The notes below the pieces were generated by a model. It did not search any database and was not told where the DNA came from. It was given only the letters and a program-made list of their open reading frames with translations. From Allacma fusca (lineage: Eukaryota > Arthropoda > Collembola > Symphypleona > Sminthuridae): 64,000 nucleotides of DNA. Position numbers and translations under genes: made by a program. Below are positions 1 through 10,558 of the stretch, piece after piece. Positions within the stretch are counted from its first letter, which is position 1. Each line of letters opens with the position of its first letter. The DNA lies in NCBI GenBank assembly GCA_947179485.1, contig OX359246.1:60491632-60555631 (forward strand), read 5' to 3'.

Positions 1-2638
1 GGCTTGAAATTGTGAATGTAGTAAAATCTCTGTAATATGGCCGTGTATATTATTACACTATATTTGTATTAAATAATGTTCAAGGGACAATGTCATAGTT
101 GAAATTTATTAATTATTAATGATTTAACTTTTAAGCAAAAAATGATAATTATTTTATATGATTATTTTTTCATTTGCGGAACTTACGCTAACTTTTCTGG
201 TTTTTATCCTAAAGTCCCAATGCTTTCATTGTAGTAACAACCAAACCTTTACAGTCTTGATGCTAGAATGTTTTTGATTACCCCTTACAATGTTCTTTAG
301 ACCCTCCATGAAAATTTTCAAAAGGGTTGTTTGGTGGGAACACGGAGATATTATTTTCAATGTACTCTAAATTGTAGCCATGGCAATTTTTTATAGCAGT
401 AGCGCCAAAAAGTTGTTAATATTGACCTACATTTGGAAACGCGGGTCTGAGAGAAGTTACTTCGTCAAATTAACGTAGTTTTGTCTCGCATCGACTTTAC
501 GCCTTAGGCTACCGCAATCGGTTCAGGGGTTCTGAAGTTGCCTACAAATATATATTCTAGGGTCCAGTACATAATATATAGGTGTTGGAAATTTTCTCGC
601 TTCATAACTTTAAAAAAAAGTTATTGATCAAAGTAAACCTTATTCATAAATAAATCGGAATTTAATCACTGAGAAAGATTACGTGACTGCAGGATTTATC
701 AGCATTAACAATTGTAGTATTTTCTAAGAATTCTTCTATATTTACATCTTACAACAACACTTACATACGTATTCATTCAATTCATGTATATAGAAATATA
801 TTATGACTACAGGTTGGGGTCTCGTAAAAAAATCATAAAAAGTGGGACATTATCATATACTTCTTCCCAAAACTTTTTAAATGTGTTTTCGAGTAGATAC
901 TGTTTTATCATACTAGTTTCCCAAGAAATAGTTCACACAGTAAAATTCGTATTTTCCTGCTATATTGTAGATTGTATGTTTGCGCATGCATGAATTAGTG
1001 TATTTAACGGTATCCAGGGATAGGAATATTATAACCTGCAGGATTGGATTAAGCGATTGATGGAAAAACTTCCAAGCACTTGGACTGGATTAAGGGATTG
1101 ATGGAAAAACTTCCGATAACTTTGATTGATAGATGGAAAGTTTATTGGTCGGTTTGACCTTGGCCCTTACAACCTGAAATAACTTTGATTGGATTAGGGG
1201 ATTGTCAGGAAAAATTATTACAGTAACTTGAATTTAGAATAAAGGATTGATGAATAAAAATTCGCAGAATTATATTGGATTGGCGATTTCCAATTAAAAT
1301 GCAGACAATAAAGGATTGATAAATAAAAATAAAAAAATTCTAATGGATTAACACATAGACCAATTTAAATCTTATACAACTGGTCAACATTTGTCAATAC
1401 ATACATATTATACATAAACGTTTTACTCTATTTTAGCCACCACAATTTCGGCAATTCAGATTGGGATAATGACGGAAATATCCACATAGTTGGTTTAAAT
1501 TACAAGGGTGTCCCATTTTTTCAAACTCATTAGTACATATGCAGTAAAATATTTTTAATAGAGTGGAACCAGAAATAGTCTGTTTAAAATTGAAAAATAT
1601 AGTTGAAGTCACAATTCCAATCTACATATTTATGATACACATTTCAATTATTATTCTATTAAATTAAAATACTAGTAATCAAAATATTCACAGATTTGAG
1701 CCAAGAGTACAGAGAATAGTAAATAAGAAATAAAATTAATTAAATAATAGCATCGGTAAAATGAGCTTGATCCCAGCCAGCAACATGATTTCAAAGTGAC
1801 TTCGTTAAGTAGTCAGTACGCTGAGAAGACTGATATCGTACTGAAGCGGAGGGTTATTCAGCATGATATAAAACTGATACCGCAAGGAACATCAAATGTC
1901 CGCAATTTCGCTTCATTATCCGATCAGCACCGATTCGCAAAAACATCAAATATGAGAACCCTTTGCGAACATTTTCTGAGGTTCGCCATCTATTGAGTGT
2001 GTATAGATGCTTGTATGCTTCAAGTGATACTCAAATAATATTTGCAAAGTATTAATTATTTTTCAGTGGTTTTATTGCTAATGTAGAAAAACGAACTTGT
2101 AAAATCCCATTTACAAACAACCGTCCCTATGCTATATATTACAATATACGCCTCGTCCTAATAATGAACAAAAATAGCACTACAATCTAGTCAAGTCAAA
2201 TACATGAAAATAGTCATCATACATTTTTTTATAATCACACATCAGTACTATCTATTAACTGAGGATAAGAACATTACACGTTACATAGAAATTAGCCTGA
2301 TGGAAAAATAAAAATGCAAATGAATAGTCTTCATTTCTGAATCTCTGGTTTTGAATGACCTCCGCATTAAGCTTGTACCCAGACAGTTACTGCCCGGTCT
2401 GTGCCTGGAAAGAAATAGCGTACGCCAATCAAAAAATTGTAAAATTATTCCATATTTAAGTCCATGATAAGTCCATATTTTAAGTCAAATTTTGCAAAGA
2501 CAGATCTTCCCTGAAATTAAAAGCACAAGGGACGACATGTAGGTTTTCTTAAAAAGCAAATGCACTACTGCAAAAATAAGTTAGTTAATTTTACACTTAA
2601 AGAAAACTAACCGGTAAATTTTGATTTTAGTAACAAAT
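1..2638. other. AT-rich noncoding stretch
   Basis: I see no supported gene here. Short open frames at 784-993 and 1796-1996 have no recognisable domain or splice context. The stretch holds one small degenerate repeat cluster (1028-1345, listed separately) and otherwise AT-rich DNA. Confidence 0.6.
1028..1345. repeat. degenerate short repeat cluster
   Basis: The phrase GATTGATGGAAAAACTTCC occurs twice (near 1056 and 1097), each preceded by GGATTAAG. Weaker GGATTGAT/AAAGGATTGAT variants continue to about 1320. It may be the decayed subterminal repeats of a transposon; no clear terminal inverted repeat is seen. Confidence 0.4.
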
Positions 2639-2996
2639 ATATCGTCGCTGAAGAGTCAAAATGGAATACATGCATTTTCGACTAAAATCAAAATGGTCTA
2701 CATGCAGTTTTACTAAATGCAAAATGGAATAGATGCATCAAGTTTTAAAAGCAATATGGTCTGCTTACAATTTCGTCTAAAAGCAAAATGGTCTACATAC
2801 AATTTCACTTATGGCCATTATGAAAGTATACACGCATGTAGACCATTTTTCTTTGAGTGAAAACTGCATGTAGTTCATTTTGCTTTCAGGAAAGTTTGCA
2901 ACTATTCCGTTTTGCATTTAAGGGAAAAGGCATGTAGACCATTTTGCTTCTAGTCGAAATTGCACGTAGTCCATTTTGCCTCTTCAGCGACGATAT
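2639..2996. mobile_element. foldback MITE with terminal inverted repeats
   Basis: The left end ATATCGTCGCTGAAGAG (2639-2655) is the exact reverse complement of the right end CTCTTCAGCGACGATAT (2980-2996). Inside, phrases such as AAAATGGTCTACATGCA face their reverse complements (CATGTAGACCATTTT), so the whole 358 bp can fold back on itself. It has no coding capacity. The TA-rich flanks suggest a TA or TATA target duplication. It lies at the 3' end of the DUF4806 gene, whose last exon reads into it. Confidence 0.75.
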
Positions 2997-4614
2997 ATAG
3001 TAGTCCATTATTTGCCCTCTTTACAAACGGTTTAAAACTTACTAATTTCTTTGCTTGTGACTTCTTGAGAGATTTTATACGGTCTGATGCATGCAACAGC
3101 CACGATCCAACAGCCTTCTTGACCTCAGTCTCAGTAGCATCTGTGGTTGAACGCACAGCACGTACGGTATCTACAAATAACAATATTATTCATGTATTTG
3201 GAAAAGTAAAAGCTGAAGCGTGTTAATCAGTTTGTTAGTTTACCAATAATAAGCTCGTAGGTATCAAGCTTGCTGAAAACTCCCTTTTCCGATGTACCGT
3301 ACAGAGTAAACTTATTGGAAACTTCATCGCTCATGAGTTTCCGAAAGACATTGTTAGTTACTTCAGTCACATCTCCACCTCCAGTTCTGGACAACTGGGC
3401 TTTCTGAAAATATAAAGTATGGTCATTGTAACAAACCCATAGTCAAACAGCAATAATCTATAAAATATTTAATCTCAAAATATGATTGTAGATCACTAAA
3501 ACTACACATAGAATTAATAATTTTTTATATTTTCTTAGATTAATTATAAAGCTTACAGCGTTATCTCTATACTGCAAATCAAGCTTTATCTTCTCTTCAA
3601 ATTCCATTAATTTCTTGACTTCGGTAAAAGGAAACCCGAATTTTATCGCCTGACTTACTTCACGCCGGGAAACCTCGGAATTCATCCTTATGCTGAGATT
3701 TTCCACCGCCGTAATCAAATTAGCCTGGTGTAGCTTAATTGATGCAAAATTGCGGCAACACATGTTTTTAAGCTCTAAAAATATTACGACAAAAAAAGCA
3801 ATTTTGATCAACATTTGCATTGCCTAAAATTTTGTCGGTATTTTGATTATAAATTAATTATTCCTCCCTAAGAGCCAGTATGCCCATTATACCTTTAATT
3901 TCTTGAAGTATATTTTCAACTTCCAATGTTCTCCCGGAATAATTAGGTGCAGCTGGAGTTGTTTCTGGTATTGCAGACATCAGTGGTAAAGCATGAGTCA
4001 CTGTGCTTGACGATGAAGATGGAGCACTTTGGAAAGGTCTAGCTGGTTCAGGCTTGTGCTTAATAGTTCTAGCAGAAAGACTGGAAAGGGATATATCTGG
4101 GGGAGTTGGTAATTCCAGAGACCGGAAGGTGAATTTCCTGGCAATTCGAGAAATTGGCTCTTCATCACTGTCTGAATCAACGACTGATGTTTTCCTACCA
4201 AGTGAGGACGGCTTTGTTGAAGAATCAAGTATTCCTTCGGTGACACCAGATGCGCTTTCATAGTCAGAGTAATTCAAAAAATGAGGAACTTCAGCTTCCG
4301 CACTATCGTATGAATCTGTAATAAAAAATTAATATTGTATTCTCAAGGCATCAAGGTAGGAAAGAAGCATAAAATATGCAAACTCAAAAGAGCCATTGAT
4401 TACCAAACTCGTAAAAAACCCGAACTGCGAAGCGCTTCCACATTTTCCGATTTGGAAGTTCCTGTTTCCGTGCAGCCTCATAAATTTCTTCCAAATTAGT
4501 TGCATTTGGCCAATAGCAATAACGTTTTCCCTCCTTTTCTACCATCCAAGTACGCGGAACAACCTCCACTTCTTTCGTCTTCACAAACATCGCTACTAAA
4601 AAGGGCTTCTCCAT
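2950..4614 (-). CDS. DUF4806-domain protein of a DNA transposon (five exons, 3' end altered)
   Basis: I assembled this gene from phase-matched exons on the minus strand: 4404-4614, 3893-4315, 3557-3774, 3244-3403 and 2950-3170, with GT donors and AG acceptors, giving about 410 aa. Exon 1 (MEKPFLVAMFV, VVPRTWM, YCYWPNA) is the N-terminal module common in animal DUF4806 proteins. Exon 2 is Ser/Pro-rich linker. Exons 3-4 hold the DUF4806 core (FPFTEVKKLMEFEEKI; TGGGDVTE; LMSDEVSNKFTLYG). Exon 5 has the helical end (SWLLHASDRIKSLKK). Such genes occur as a second ORF of animal EnSpm/CACTA-like elements, and it lies just downstream of the transposase remnant, same strand. The last 15 or so codons and the stop come from the foldback MITE, so the original 3' end is lost. 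A GTAAGT just after AAATTA could be an alternative donor. Function is unknown; a regulatory or DNA-binding role in the element is an inference. Confidence 0.65.
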
Positions 4615-4620
4615 TTTAAG

Positions 4621-5661
4621 TCAGAATCCTCCTGTATATAAAACAGGAAAAACTGCAAAGTTAGACACTGAATGTGGTAGGGCAATACATTTCTGCGTAA
4701 CTGAATTCAGTGCCCAAATTTTTAAGTCGGATTTTGAGTGCACAGATAAAATGCTGCAGAGTGCAGACTGACACGGATTGTTATACAAATTGGTAGAGTG
4801 CCGAAACTTTTTCCCTATTAAAATATTTTCACCATCAGAATTTTTCCCAACACTTAACACGTTCAATACTGAACCGTCATTCAAAATACACATGTTATCT
4901 CCATTCTGACAAGCAATTTCGAAGTTTTTGTGAAATACATTCTTGTACTGCTGGGATTGACAATCCGAAAATTCTATCCCGGACCAGGGCTTTTGTTTTT
5001 GTATTAATTTAAGTATGGGATCATTTTCAGACGCTTCCAAAAGTCTCCGGTGTACCTGCTGCAGTAGACAGTTGGGTTTTCGGATTAATTTCTTAATGTG
5101 GCCAAGCTTATTTTCAAATCTAAATGCTGAAAACGAATCCAGAACGCCAAATAGCTCTGCATCATCACATAAATGAATCAAGTTGTGTACATTGTAGGTT
5201 GTATTTTCCTCTCCGTAAATTGTTATGAAGGTTTTTACAAAGTAAACTAGCAACGACCTCGCATAATCTATAAATTTTTTAATTTTTACAGGGCAGCACA
5301 GTATGGTGATTGCAACGTGTAGGCATAAAAAATGGTTGTAGTTTTCGTATTGTAATATGCTCTTTAACACAACTGGGCCAGAATACAGGAGAAAGTTTCG
5401 AAACTCAGTGGCTTTCCAATGATCTGCCTCTTTAAGCGTTCGTGGCTTTCGGACAAAGTCTTTCCCAAAATATTGAGATATTCGCTGCAATCGCCCAGAT
5501 ATTTGTTCTTGTTGGCTGGCACTAATTCTGAAACACGCCACAGGGCCACGGATCCAGAGGCAGATTAACTTTCTCGTGCCCCGAGGCACACAAGATGCAT
5601 GTAATCCAATGGTACACATGTAATCATATTGATAGGTAGGTCTTCAATAATTGATTTGCCA
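4621..5661 (-). pseudogene. EnSpm/CACTA-like transposase, C-terminal part
   Basis: This frame has the signature of animal DUF4218-type transposases: CLWIRGP near the start, YNVHNLIHLCDDAELFGVLD, then SAFRFENKLGHIKKLIRKP and LQQVHRRLLE. It begins inside the element's core because a Gypsy insertion splits the gene at 5666. Between 5666 and about 5580 the continuation (a VPLDYMHLVCLG-type motif) is read in one frame and the RKLICLWIRGP motif in another, so there is a small indel there. It is therefore a pseudogene. The DUF4806 gene begins 7 bp downstream on the same strand. It once encoded the cut-and-paste transposase; no activity is expected. Confidence 0.7.
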
Positions 5662-5666
5662 GTATG

Positions 5667-6027
5667 TGTGTTAAAATGTACGTGCTATATGTTTTACCGT
5701 TACACTTCATCCTTCCCAACACCTGCTCATTCCTGTCCTAACCTGTTCATTCCTGTCGGAACCTGTATGAACTGGAATCATCCTGTTCCAACCTGAACCT
5801 TCTGCAGCTGTTACCTTTGCCAGGCTGAGACACACTCTCTCGCCCGTATATAAAGGATTCCTTCCTCATGCTACCTCAGTAGCGTCTCACTTACTATCAC
5901 TACTCTCTCTCTCTCTCTCCACTTCTTCACATTCGGCTTTCTGAATAAACTACAATCTTTCCTATCCAATTATCGTCGTTAATATCTACGTACTTATTAC
6001 GCTACCGCATAAACAGATATTAATGCA
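5667..6027 (+). repeat. 5' LTR of Gypsy element
   Basis: It begins TGTGTTAAAATG and ends TTAATGCA. It holds a TATA box TATATAAA at 5847-5854, a CT-rich tract (about 5905-5922) and a polyadenylation signal AATAAA at 5944-5949, as expected for promoter and R/U5 functions. GTATG target duplication lies directly upstream. Confidence 0.93.
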
Positions 6028-6045
6028 TGGTGGCAGCTACGGTCG
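6028..6045 (+). promoter_or_regulatory. probable tRNA primer-binding site
   Basis: TGGTGGCAGCTACGG starts immediately after the 5' LTR. TGG at this place pairs with the CCA end of a tRNA, the usual minus-strand primer. I did not identify the tRNA. Confidence 0.6.
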
Positions 6046-6147
6046 AATTCACACCAATTAATTACACTCTAAAGTTTACACTTTACGGACTACATACTAC
6101 ATACGTTCCGTGGACACAAAACTTCCGTCTCTCTTCTCTCCCTCATC

Positions 6148-9100
6148 ATGGCTACTCCAGCGGCACCTCCAACGGACGCACTCAGACCTCCCGAGGGATT
6201 CTCCTACGACACCCCAGCTCAGTGGACAACCTGGATTCGTCGTTTCCAAGGGTTCGTGACCCTTTCCAAGCAGACTGATGACGACTGGAAGATCAGCTCA
6301 TTACTCTACCATATGGGTGGAAATGCATACGAAATCTTTGATTCCTTTCAACTTAGCAAGACGGATGCCAAAGATTACGATAAAGTATGTGAAGCCTTCC
6401 GAGCCCATTTCATTGGGAAACTGAACGTCGTTTTTGAACGCTTCATGTTCAATTCCCGAGTACAACGGACAGAGGAGAATGTGGATCAATTTATAACTGA
6501 TCTCCACAAATTGGCCAAAACGTGTAACTTTCAGTCCCTACATGAGGAGTTAATTCGGGATCGTATCGTAATAGGAATCCTGGATAAAACCGTGTCTCTC
6601 CAACTACAAACGAAGGACAAGTTAACACTGGAGGAAGCCGTAGCTCATGTGAAAACTCACGAGAAGTTCAAAAAGCAACAACCCACCATTTCCGGAGGAA
6701 ATACGGATGTGGACCGAGTTTTTGGCAAGAAAAACTCCGAATCAAAAGGGAAATTCAACAATAAAACATGGAAATGTTTTAATTGTGGAGACGTGAAGCA
6801 ACACTCAAAGGACGCTTGCAGGGCCAAAGGAGCCAAGTGCAACACATGCGGTAAAATGGGACATTTTGCCAAAGTTTGCAAGTCAGCCAAGGACCAGGCC
6901 AAGCCCAAGAGTAAATCAAAAATACAACAAGTCCAGGAAGATAGCGACACAGACTCAGTGTTCATGGGTGAGGCCAATCTGACTGAAGATCACCCCAAGA
7001 GCAATTGGTCAACAGAGATAATAGTGGGAAATGTCCCCATCATTTTCAAGTTAGACACGGGAGCAGACGTCACCATCATCCCTGAGCACATCTTTGAACA
7101 AAACCTACCCAAGGCAGTCCGTCATTTACGCCCGGACCACAGAAAATTCAGTGCCGCGAATGGCACAAATTTAGCAGTTACCGGCAGATTCAAGGCCAAT
7201 TTACTATACAAGGACAGAGCGACTCAGGCCGACATATACGTGGCCTCAGGACTCAAACAGCCGCTACTAGGGCGCAACGAGTGCCTAGCTTTACAGCTAA
7301 TCAAACTTACAGTTAACTCAATTGACATGGTCGGAGCGTACACTACAGTACAACCCCATACCGAGTTCCCAAAACTATTCAAAGGATTAGGCACTATGGA
7401 AAAACCCTACACAATCAGGCTCAAGGACGGAGCCCAGCCATATGCCATAGCACAACCTAGGAAGGTTGCCATTCCCCTCTTACCTAAACTCAAAGAAGAG
7501 TTAAATAAACTAGAAAACCAAGGAGTAATCAAGCCAATTGACGAACCAACGGCTTGGTGTGCCCCTATAGTGGTCGTACAAAAACCTAACGGAGATATCA
7601 GGTTGTGTAAAGACTTTACAAAACTCAACGAGTCTATTTCAAGAGAGTTCCACCCGATGCCGGTAGTAACAGAAACCATAGCGAAGATACACGGTGCTGT
7701 AATCTTCTCAAAAGGCGACAACCGCCAAGGATTCCATCAAATCAAATTATCGGAAGAAAGTCAAAAACTAACAACCTTCATTACACCATTTGGACGATAC
7801 TGTTGCTTACGATTACCATTTGGAATCAGCTCCGCCCCTGAACACTACCAGAAGCGTATGTCAGAGGCCCTGACAGGACTTCCCGTAATACACCACACTG
7901 ACGATTGGCTCGTGTGGGGAAGAAATCCGGAGGAACACGACAAGAACTTAAGACTAGTTCTCACCCGCCTTCAAGAAAAAGGAATCACTCTCAACCCTGA
8001 GAAGTGCGAATTCGGTGTAAAGGAAGTAAAATTTCTGGGGCACATCATTTCCGAGAAAGGAATCAGCATCGACCCAAAACGGCTGAGAGCCATTACCAAC
8101 CTACCTACACCAAAGGACACTTCTGACGTTAGAAGTTTCGTGGGATTTATCATGTACATTGGACAATTTATCCCAAACCTATCAACAATAATGCAACCCT
8201 TGTATGCATTATTGCAAAAGGATGTCGAGTTCAGGTGGGGACCTGCAGAACAGAAGGCACATGCCAAGTTAGTCAGCCGACTAACGTCCGCACCAGTGCT
8301 CGCAATATACAACCCAAACTCACCTACTACCATTTCCACAGACGCATCATCCTTCGGCCTCGGAGCCATTCTCAAACAACAACAGTCAGACAGCACTTGG
8401 AGACTAGTCGCGTGCGCTTCCCGTACATTATCCTCGGCGGAGAAAACCTACGCGCAAATTGAAAAAGAGTGTCTCGGAATCATCTGGGGATGTGAAAAAT
8501 TCCAAACATTTCTCACTGGTCTACAGTTTCAGGTCGAGACCGATCATAAACCTCTACTTGCAATACTGAAGACAAAACATTTGGACGAATTGTCTCCCAG
8601 ACTCCAGAGATTTAGACTCCGCATGATGCGATACGATTTCTCCATATACCACACTCCAGGGAAAAATCTAGTCGGAGCGGATTTCCTATCCAGACACCCA
8701 CTCCCTACCGTGGGTAACCAGGACTTCACAATGGATTGTGATGCAGCAATTTCTTTATTTATTGATTCCTTACCGGCAACTGACGCCAAATTACAAGAAA
8801 TCAAAGAGGCTCAACAGAAGGACGATACGTGCAAGCAGTTAGCCGAGTACAGCCGTTCTGGATGGCCTCATCTCAAGAAACTCACTGAGGAGTTTAAACT
8901 ATTTTACACTCATAAAGATGAGATCGCAGTTCAAGGAGATTTACTGTTACGAGGCAACCGCCTCATCATTCCCAAGACTTTACAATCGGAGATGCTCCAA
9001 CGTGTCCATGCAGGACACATGGGCATTTCAAAAGCTAGGGCCAGAGCCCACACTTCCATGTGGTGGCCCGGAATCTCAAGAGACATTCAAAGATTAATCA

Positions 9101-10116
9101 AGAACTGCCCAACGTGCATTCCGCACAGACAAGAGAGGAAAGAGCCGCTGATGCCCAGTGATTTTCCTCACAGACCATGGTCCACCATAGGAATGGACCT
9201 CTTCCATTATGAAGGGAAGAATTACCTAATAGTCAGTGACTATTATTCAAGATACCCAGAAATAGTACTATTATCAAGTACCACTTCCGAAGCAATTATT
9301 TCACATTGCAAATCCATCTTTGCCAGACACGGCATACCGGATATTGTCAGATCCGACAACGGGCCTCAATTTCAAGAGGCATTCAAATCATTTGCAACCA
9401 ACTGGGGATTCCAACACATTACATCCAGTCCCCACTACCCACAAAGCAACGGTTTCATAGAGGTCATGGTCAAGACCATTAAGGACTTACTAAAGAAAAA
9501 TCCCAAGGATTTTCAAAAGGCGTTACTGGAATACAGGAGTACTCCCTTGGACAATAAGTACAGTCCAGCACAACTTCTAATGGGACGCCGCATAAGGACA
9601 AGCTTACCCATATCACCCCAACTACTGCAACCCAAACTGGCCAATAGAAAGGACGTAAAAGACTTTGAGACCAATAAAAGACTCAAAAGCAAGAAAACCT
9701 TCGATGACCGACATGGTGTAATAGCAAAACCCGAGCTTCACATTGGACAGCCCGTATGGGTAAAGGACAAGCAAACCTTTGGGACCATTCAAAGCCCAAC
9801 GAAGGAGCCGCGCTCTTACAACGTCCAAACCCCCCATGGAACATACAGGAGGAACACTTCCCAGTTATATCCGATGACAACACCGGTTAAGAAACAAGAG
9901 TTTGTAACTCCCCCGGAGGAACCTCCATCTACACCTAGCCCAGCAAGAACTGAGATCATTCCATACAGCATGACCCCCAGTCCCTTCAAGCAAATAAAAA
10001 CCCCAAGCCCGCCAAAGGTCAAAACATTCAACCTCCCCGGATCCAGCCGATCAGACCCAGTGACCAAAACCCGATCAGGACGCCTAGTCAAGAAACCAGA
10101 CAAATACGTCGCCTAA
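6148..10116 (+). CDS. Gag-Pol polyprotein, Ty3/Gypsy (1322 aa)
   Basis: One uninterrupted frame carries all domains in the order gag, protease, reverse transcriptase, RNase H, integrase. Gag ends with two zinc knuckles near residues 210-226 (CFNCGDVKQHSKDAC, slightly off-consensus spacing) and 231-244 (CNTCGKMGHFAKVC, canonical CX2CX4HX4C). The aspartic protease motif LDTGAD is near 302. The RT has LPFGISSAPE near 555 and a catalytic HTDDW near 583, in place of the usual YxDD. RNase H has STDASSFGLGAIL near 732. Integrase has the HHCC zinc motif (HAGHMGI, CPTCIPH), then D near 1017, D in RSDNGPQF near 1070 and E in GFIEVMVK near 1104. Gag and Pol share one frame, so there is no frameshift site. 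The integrase class resembles K02A2.6-type animal Gypsy elements. All catalytic positions are present and the ORF is intact, so it may be active. Confidence 0.95.
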   Translation: MATPAAPPTDALRPPEGFSYDTPAQWTTWIRRFQGFVTLSKQTDDDWKISSLLYHMGGNAYEIFDSFQLSKTDAKDYDKVCEAFRAHFIGKLNVVFERFMFNSRVQRTEENVDQFITDLHKLAKTCNFQSLHEELIRDRIVIGILDKTVSLQLQTKDKLTLEEAVAHVKTHEKFKKQQPTISGGNTDVDRVFGKKNSESKGKFNNKTWKCFNCGDVKQHSKDACRAKGAKCNTCGKMGHFAKVCKSAKDQAKPKSKSKIQQVQEDSDTDSVFMGEANLTEDHPKSNWSTEIIVGNVPIIFKLDTGADVTIIPEHIFEQNLPKAVRHLRPDHRKFSAANGTNLAVTGRFKANLLYKDRATQADIYVASGLKQPLLGRNECLALQLIKLTVNSIDMVGAYTTVQPHTEFPKLFKGLGTMEKPYTIRLKDGAQPYAIAQPRKVAIPLLPKLKEELNKLENQGVIKPIDEPTAWCAPIVVVQKPNGDIRLCKDFTKLNESISREFHPMPVVTETIAKIHGAVIFSKGDNRQGFHQIKLSEESQKLTTFITPFGRYCCLRLPFGISSAPEHYQKRMSEALTGLPVIHHTDDWLVWGRNPEEHDKNLRLVLTRLQEKGITLNPEKCEFGVKEVKFLGHIISEKGISIDPKRLRAITNLPTPKDTSDVRSFVGFIMYIGQFIPNLSTIMQPLYALLQKDVEFRWGPAEQKAHAKLVSRLTSAPVLAIYNPNSPTTISTDASSFGLGAILKQQQSDSTWRLVACASRTLSSAEKTYAQIEKECLGIIWGCEKFQTFLTGLQFQVETDHKPLLAILKTKHLDELSPRLQRFRLRMMRYDFSIYHTPGKNLVGADFLSRHPLPTVGNQDFTMDCDAAISLFIDSLPATDAKLQEIKEAQQKDDTCKQLAEYSRSGWPHLKKLTEEFKLFYTHKDEIAVQGDLLLRGNRLIIPKTLQSEMLQRVHAGHMGISKARARAHTSMWWPGISRDIQRLIKNCPTCIPHRQERKEPLMPSDFPHRPWSTIGMDLFHYEGKNYLIVSDYYSRYPEIVLLSSTTSEAIISHCKSIFARHGIPDIVRSDNGPQFQEAFKSFATNWGFQHITSSPHYPQSNGFIEVMVKTIKDLLKKNPKDFQKALLEYRSTPLDNKYSPAQLLMGRRIRTSLPISPQLLQPKLANRKDVKDFETNKRLKSKKTFDDRHGVIAKPELHIGQPVWVKDKQTFGTIQSPTKEPRSYNVQTPHGTYRRNTSQLYPMTTPVKKQEFVTPPEEPPSTPSPARTEIIPYSMTPSPFKQIKTPSPPKVKTFNLPGSSRSDPVTKTRSGRLVKKPDKYVA

Positions 10117-10192
10117 ATATTTTCATACTACACTATTTCTTATTTTTATTCCTTACAGTTATGATTTTGTAATTTCAAAACAAAAGAGAGGA

Positions 10193-10553
10193 TGTGTTAA
10201 AATGTACGTGCTATATGTTTTACCGTTACACTTCATCCTTCCCAACACCTGCTCATTCCTGTCCTAACCTGTTCATTCCTGTCGGAACCTGTATGAACTG
10301 GAATCATCCTGTTCCAACCTGAACCTTCTGCAGCTGTTACCTTTGCCAGGCTGAGACACACTCTCTCGCCCGTATATAAAGGATTCCTTCCTCATGCTAC
10401 CTCAGTAGCGTCTCACTTACTATCACTACTCTCTCTCTCTCTCTCCACTTCTTCACATTCGGCTTTCTGAATAAACTACAATCTTTCCTATCCAATTATC
10501 GTCGTTAATATCTACGTACTTATTACGCTACCGCATAAACAGATATTAATGCA
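10193..10553 (+). repeat. 3' LTR of Gypsy element
   Basis: Same 361-bp length as the 5' LTR, and base-for-base the same by eye, including the TATA box (10373-10380) and AATAAA. The right flank is GTATG, the second copy of the target duplication. Confidence 0.93.
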
Positions 10554-10558
10554 GTATG

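Larger units (their letters stand above)
5667..10553 (+). mobile_element. intact Ty3/Gypsy LTR retrotransposon
   Basis: The element has two 361-bp LTRs (5667-6027 and 10193-10553), a primer-binding-like TGG directly after the left LTR, one continuous Gag-Pol frame (6148-10116) and a purine-rich tract (AAAAGAGAGGA) just before the right LTR. A perfect 5-bp target duplication, GTATG, flanks it (5662-5666 and 10554-10558). It lies in opposite orientation inside the minus-strand transposase gene. By eye the LTRs match base for base. An intact ORF and matching LTRs mean a recent insertion. Confidence 0.95.

Noticed and set aside
1796-1996. 66-codon ORF near a possible transposon end
   Set aside because: No homology or splice partner that I can see.
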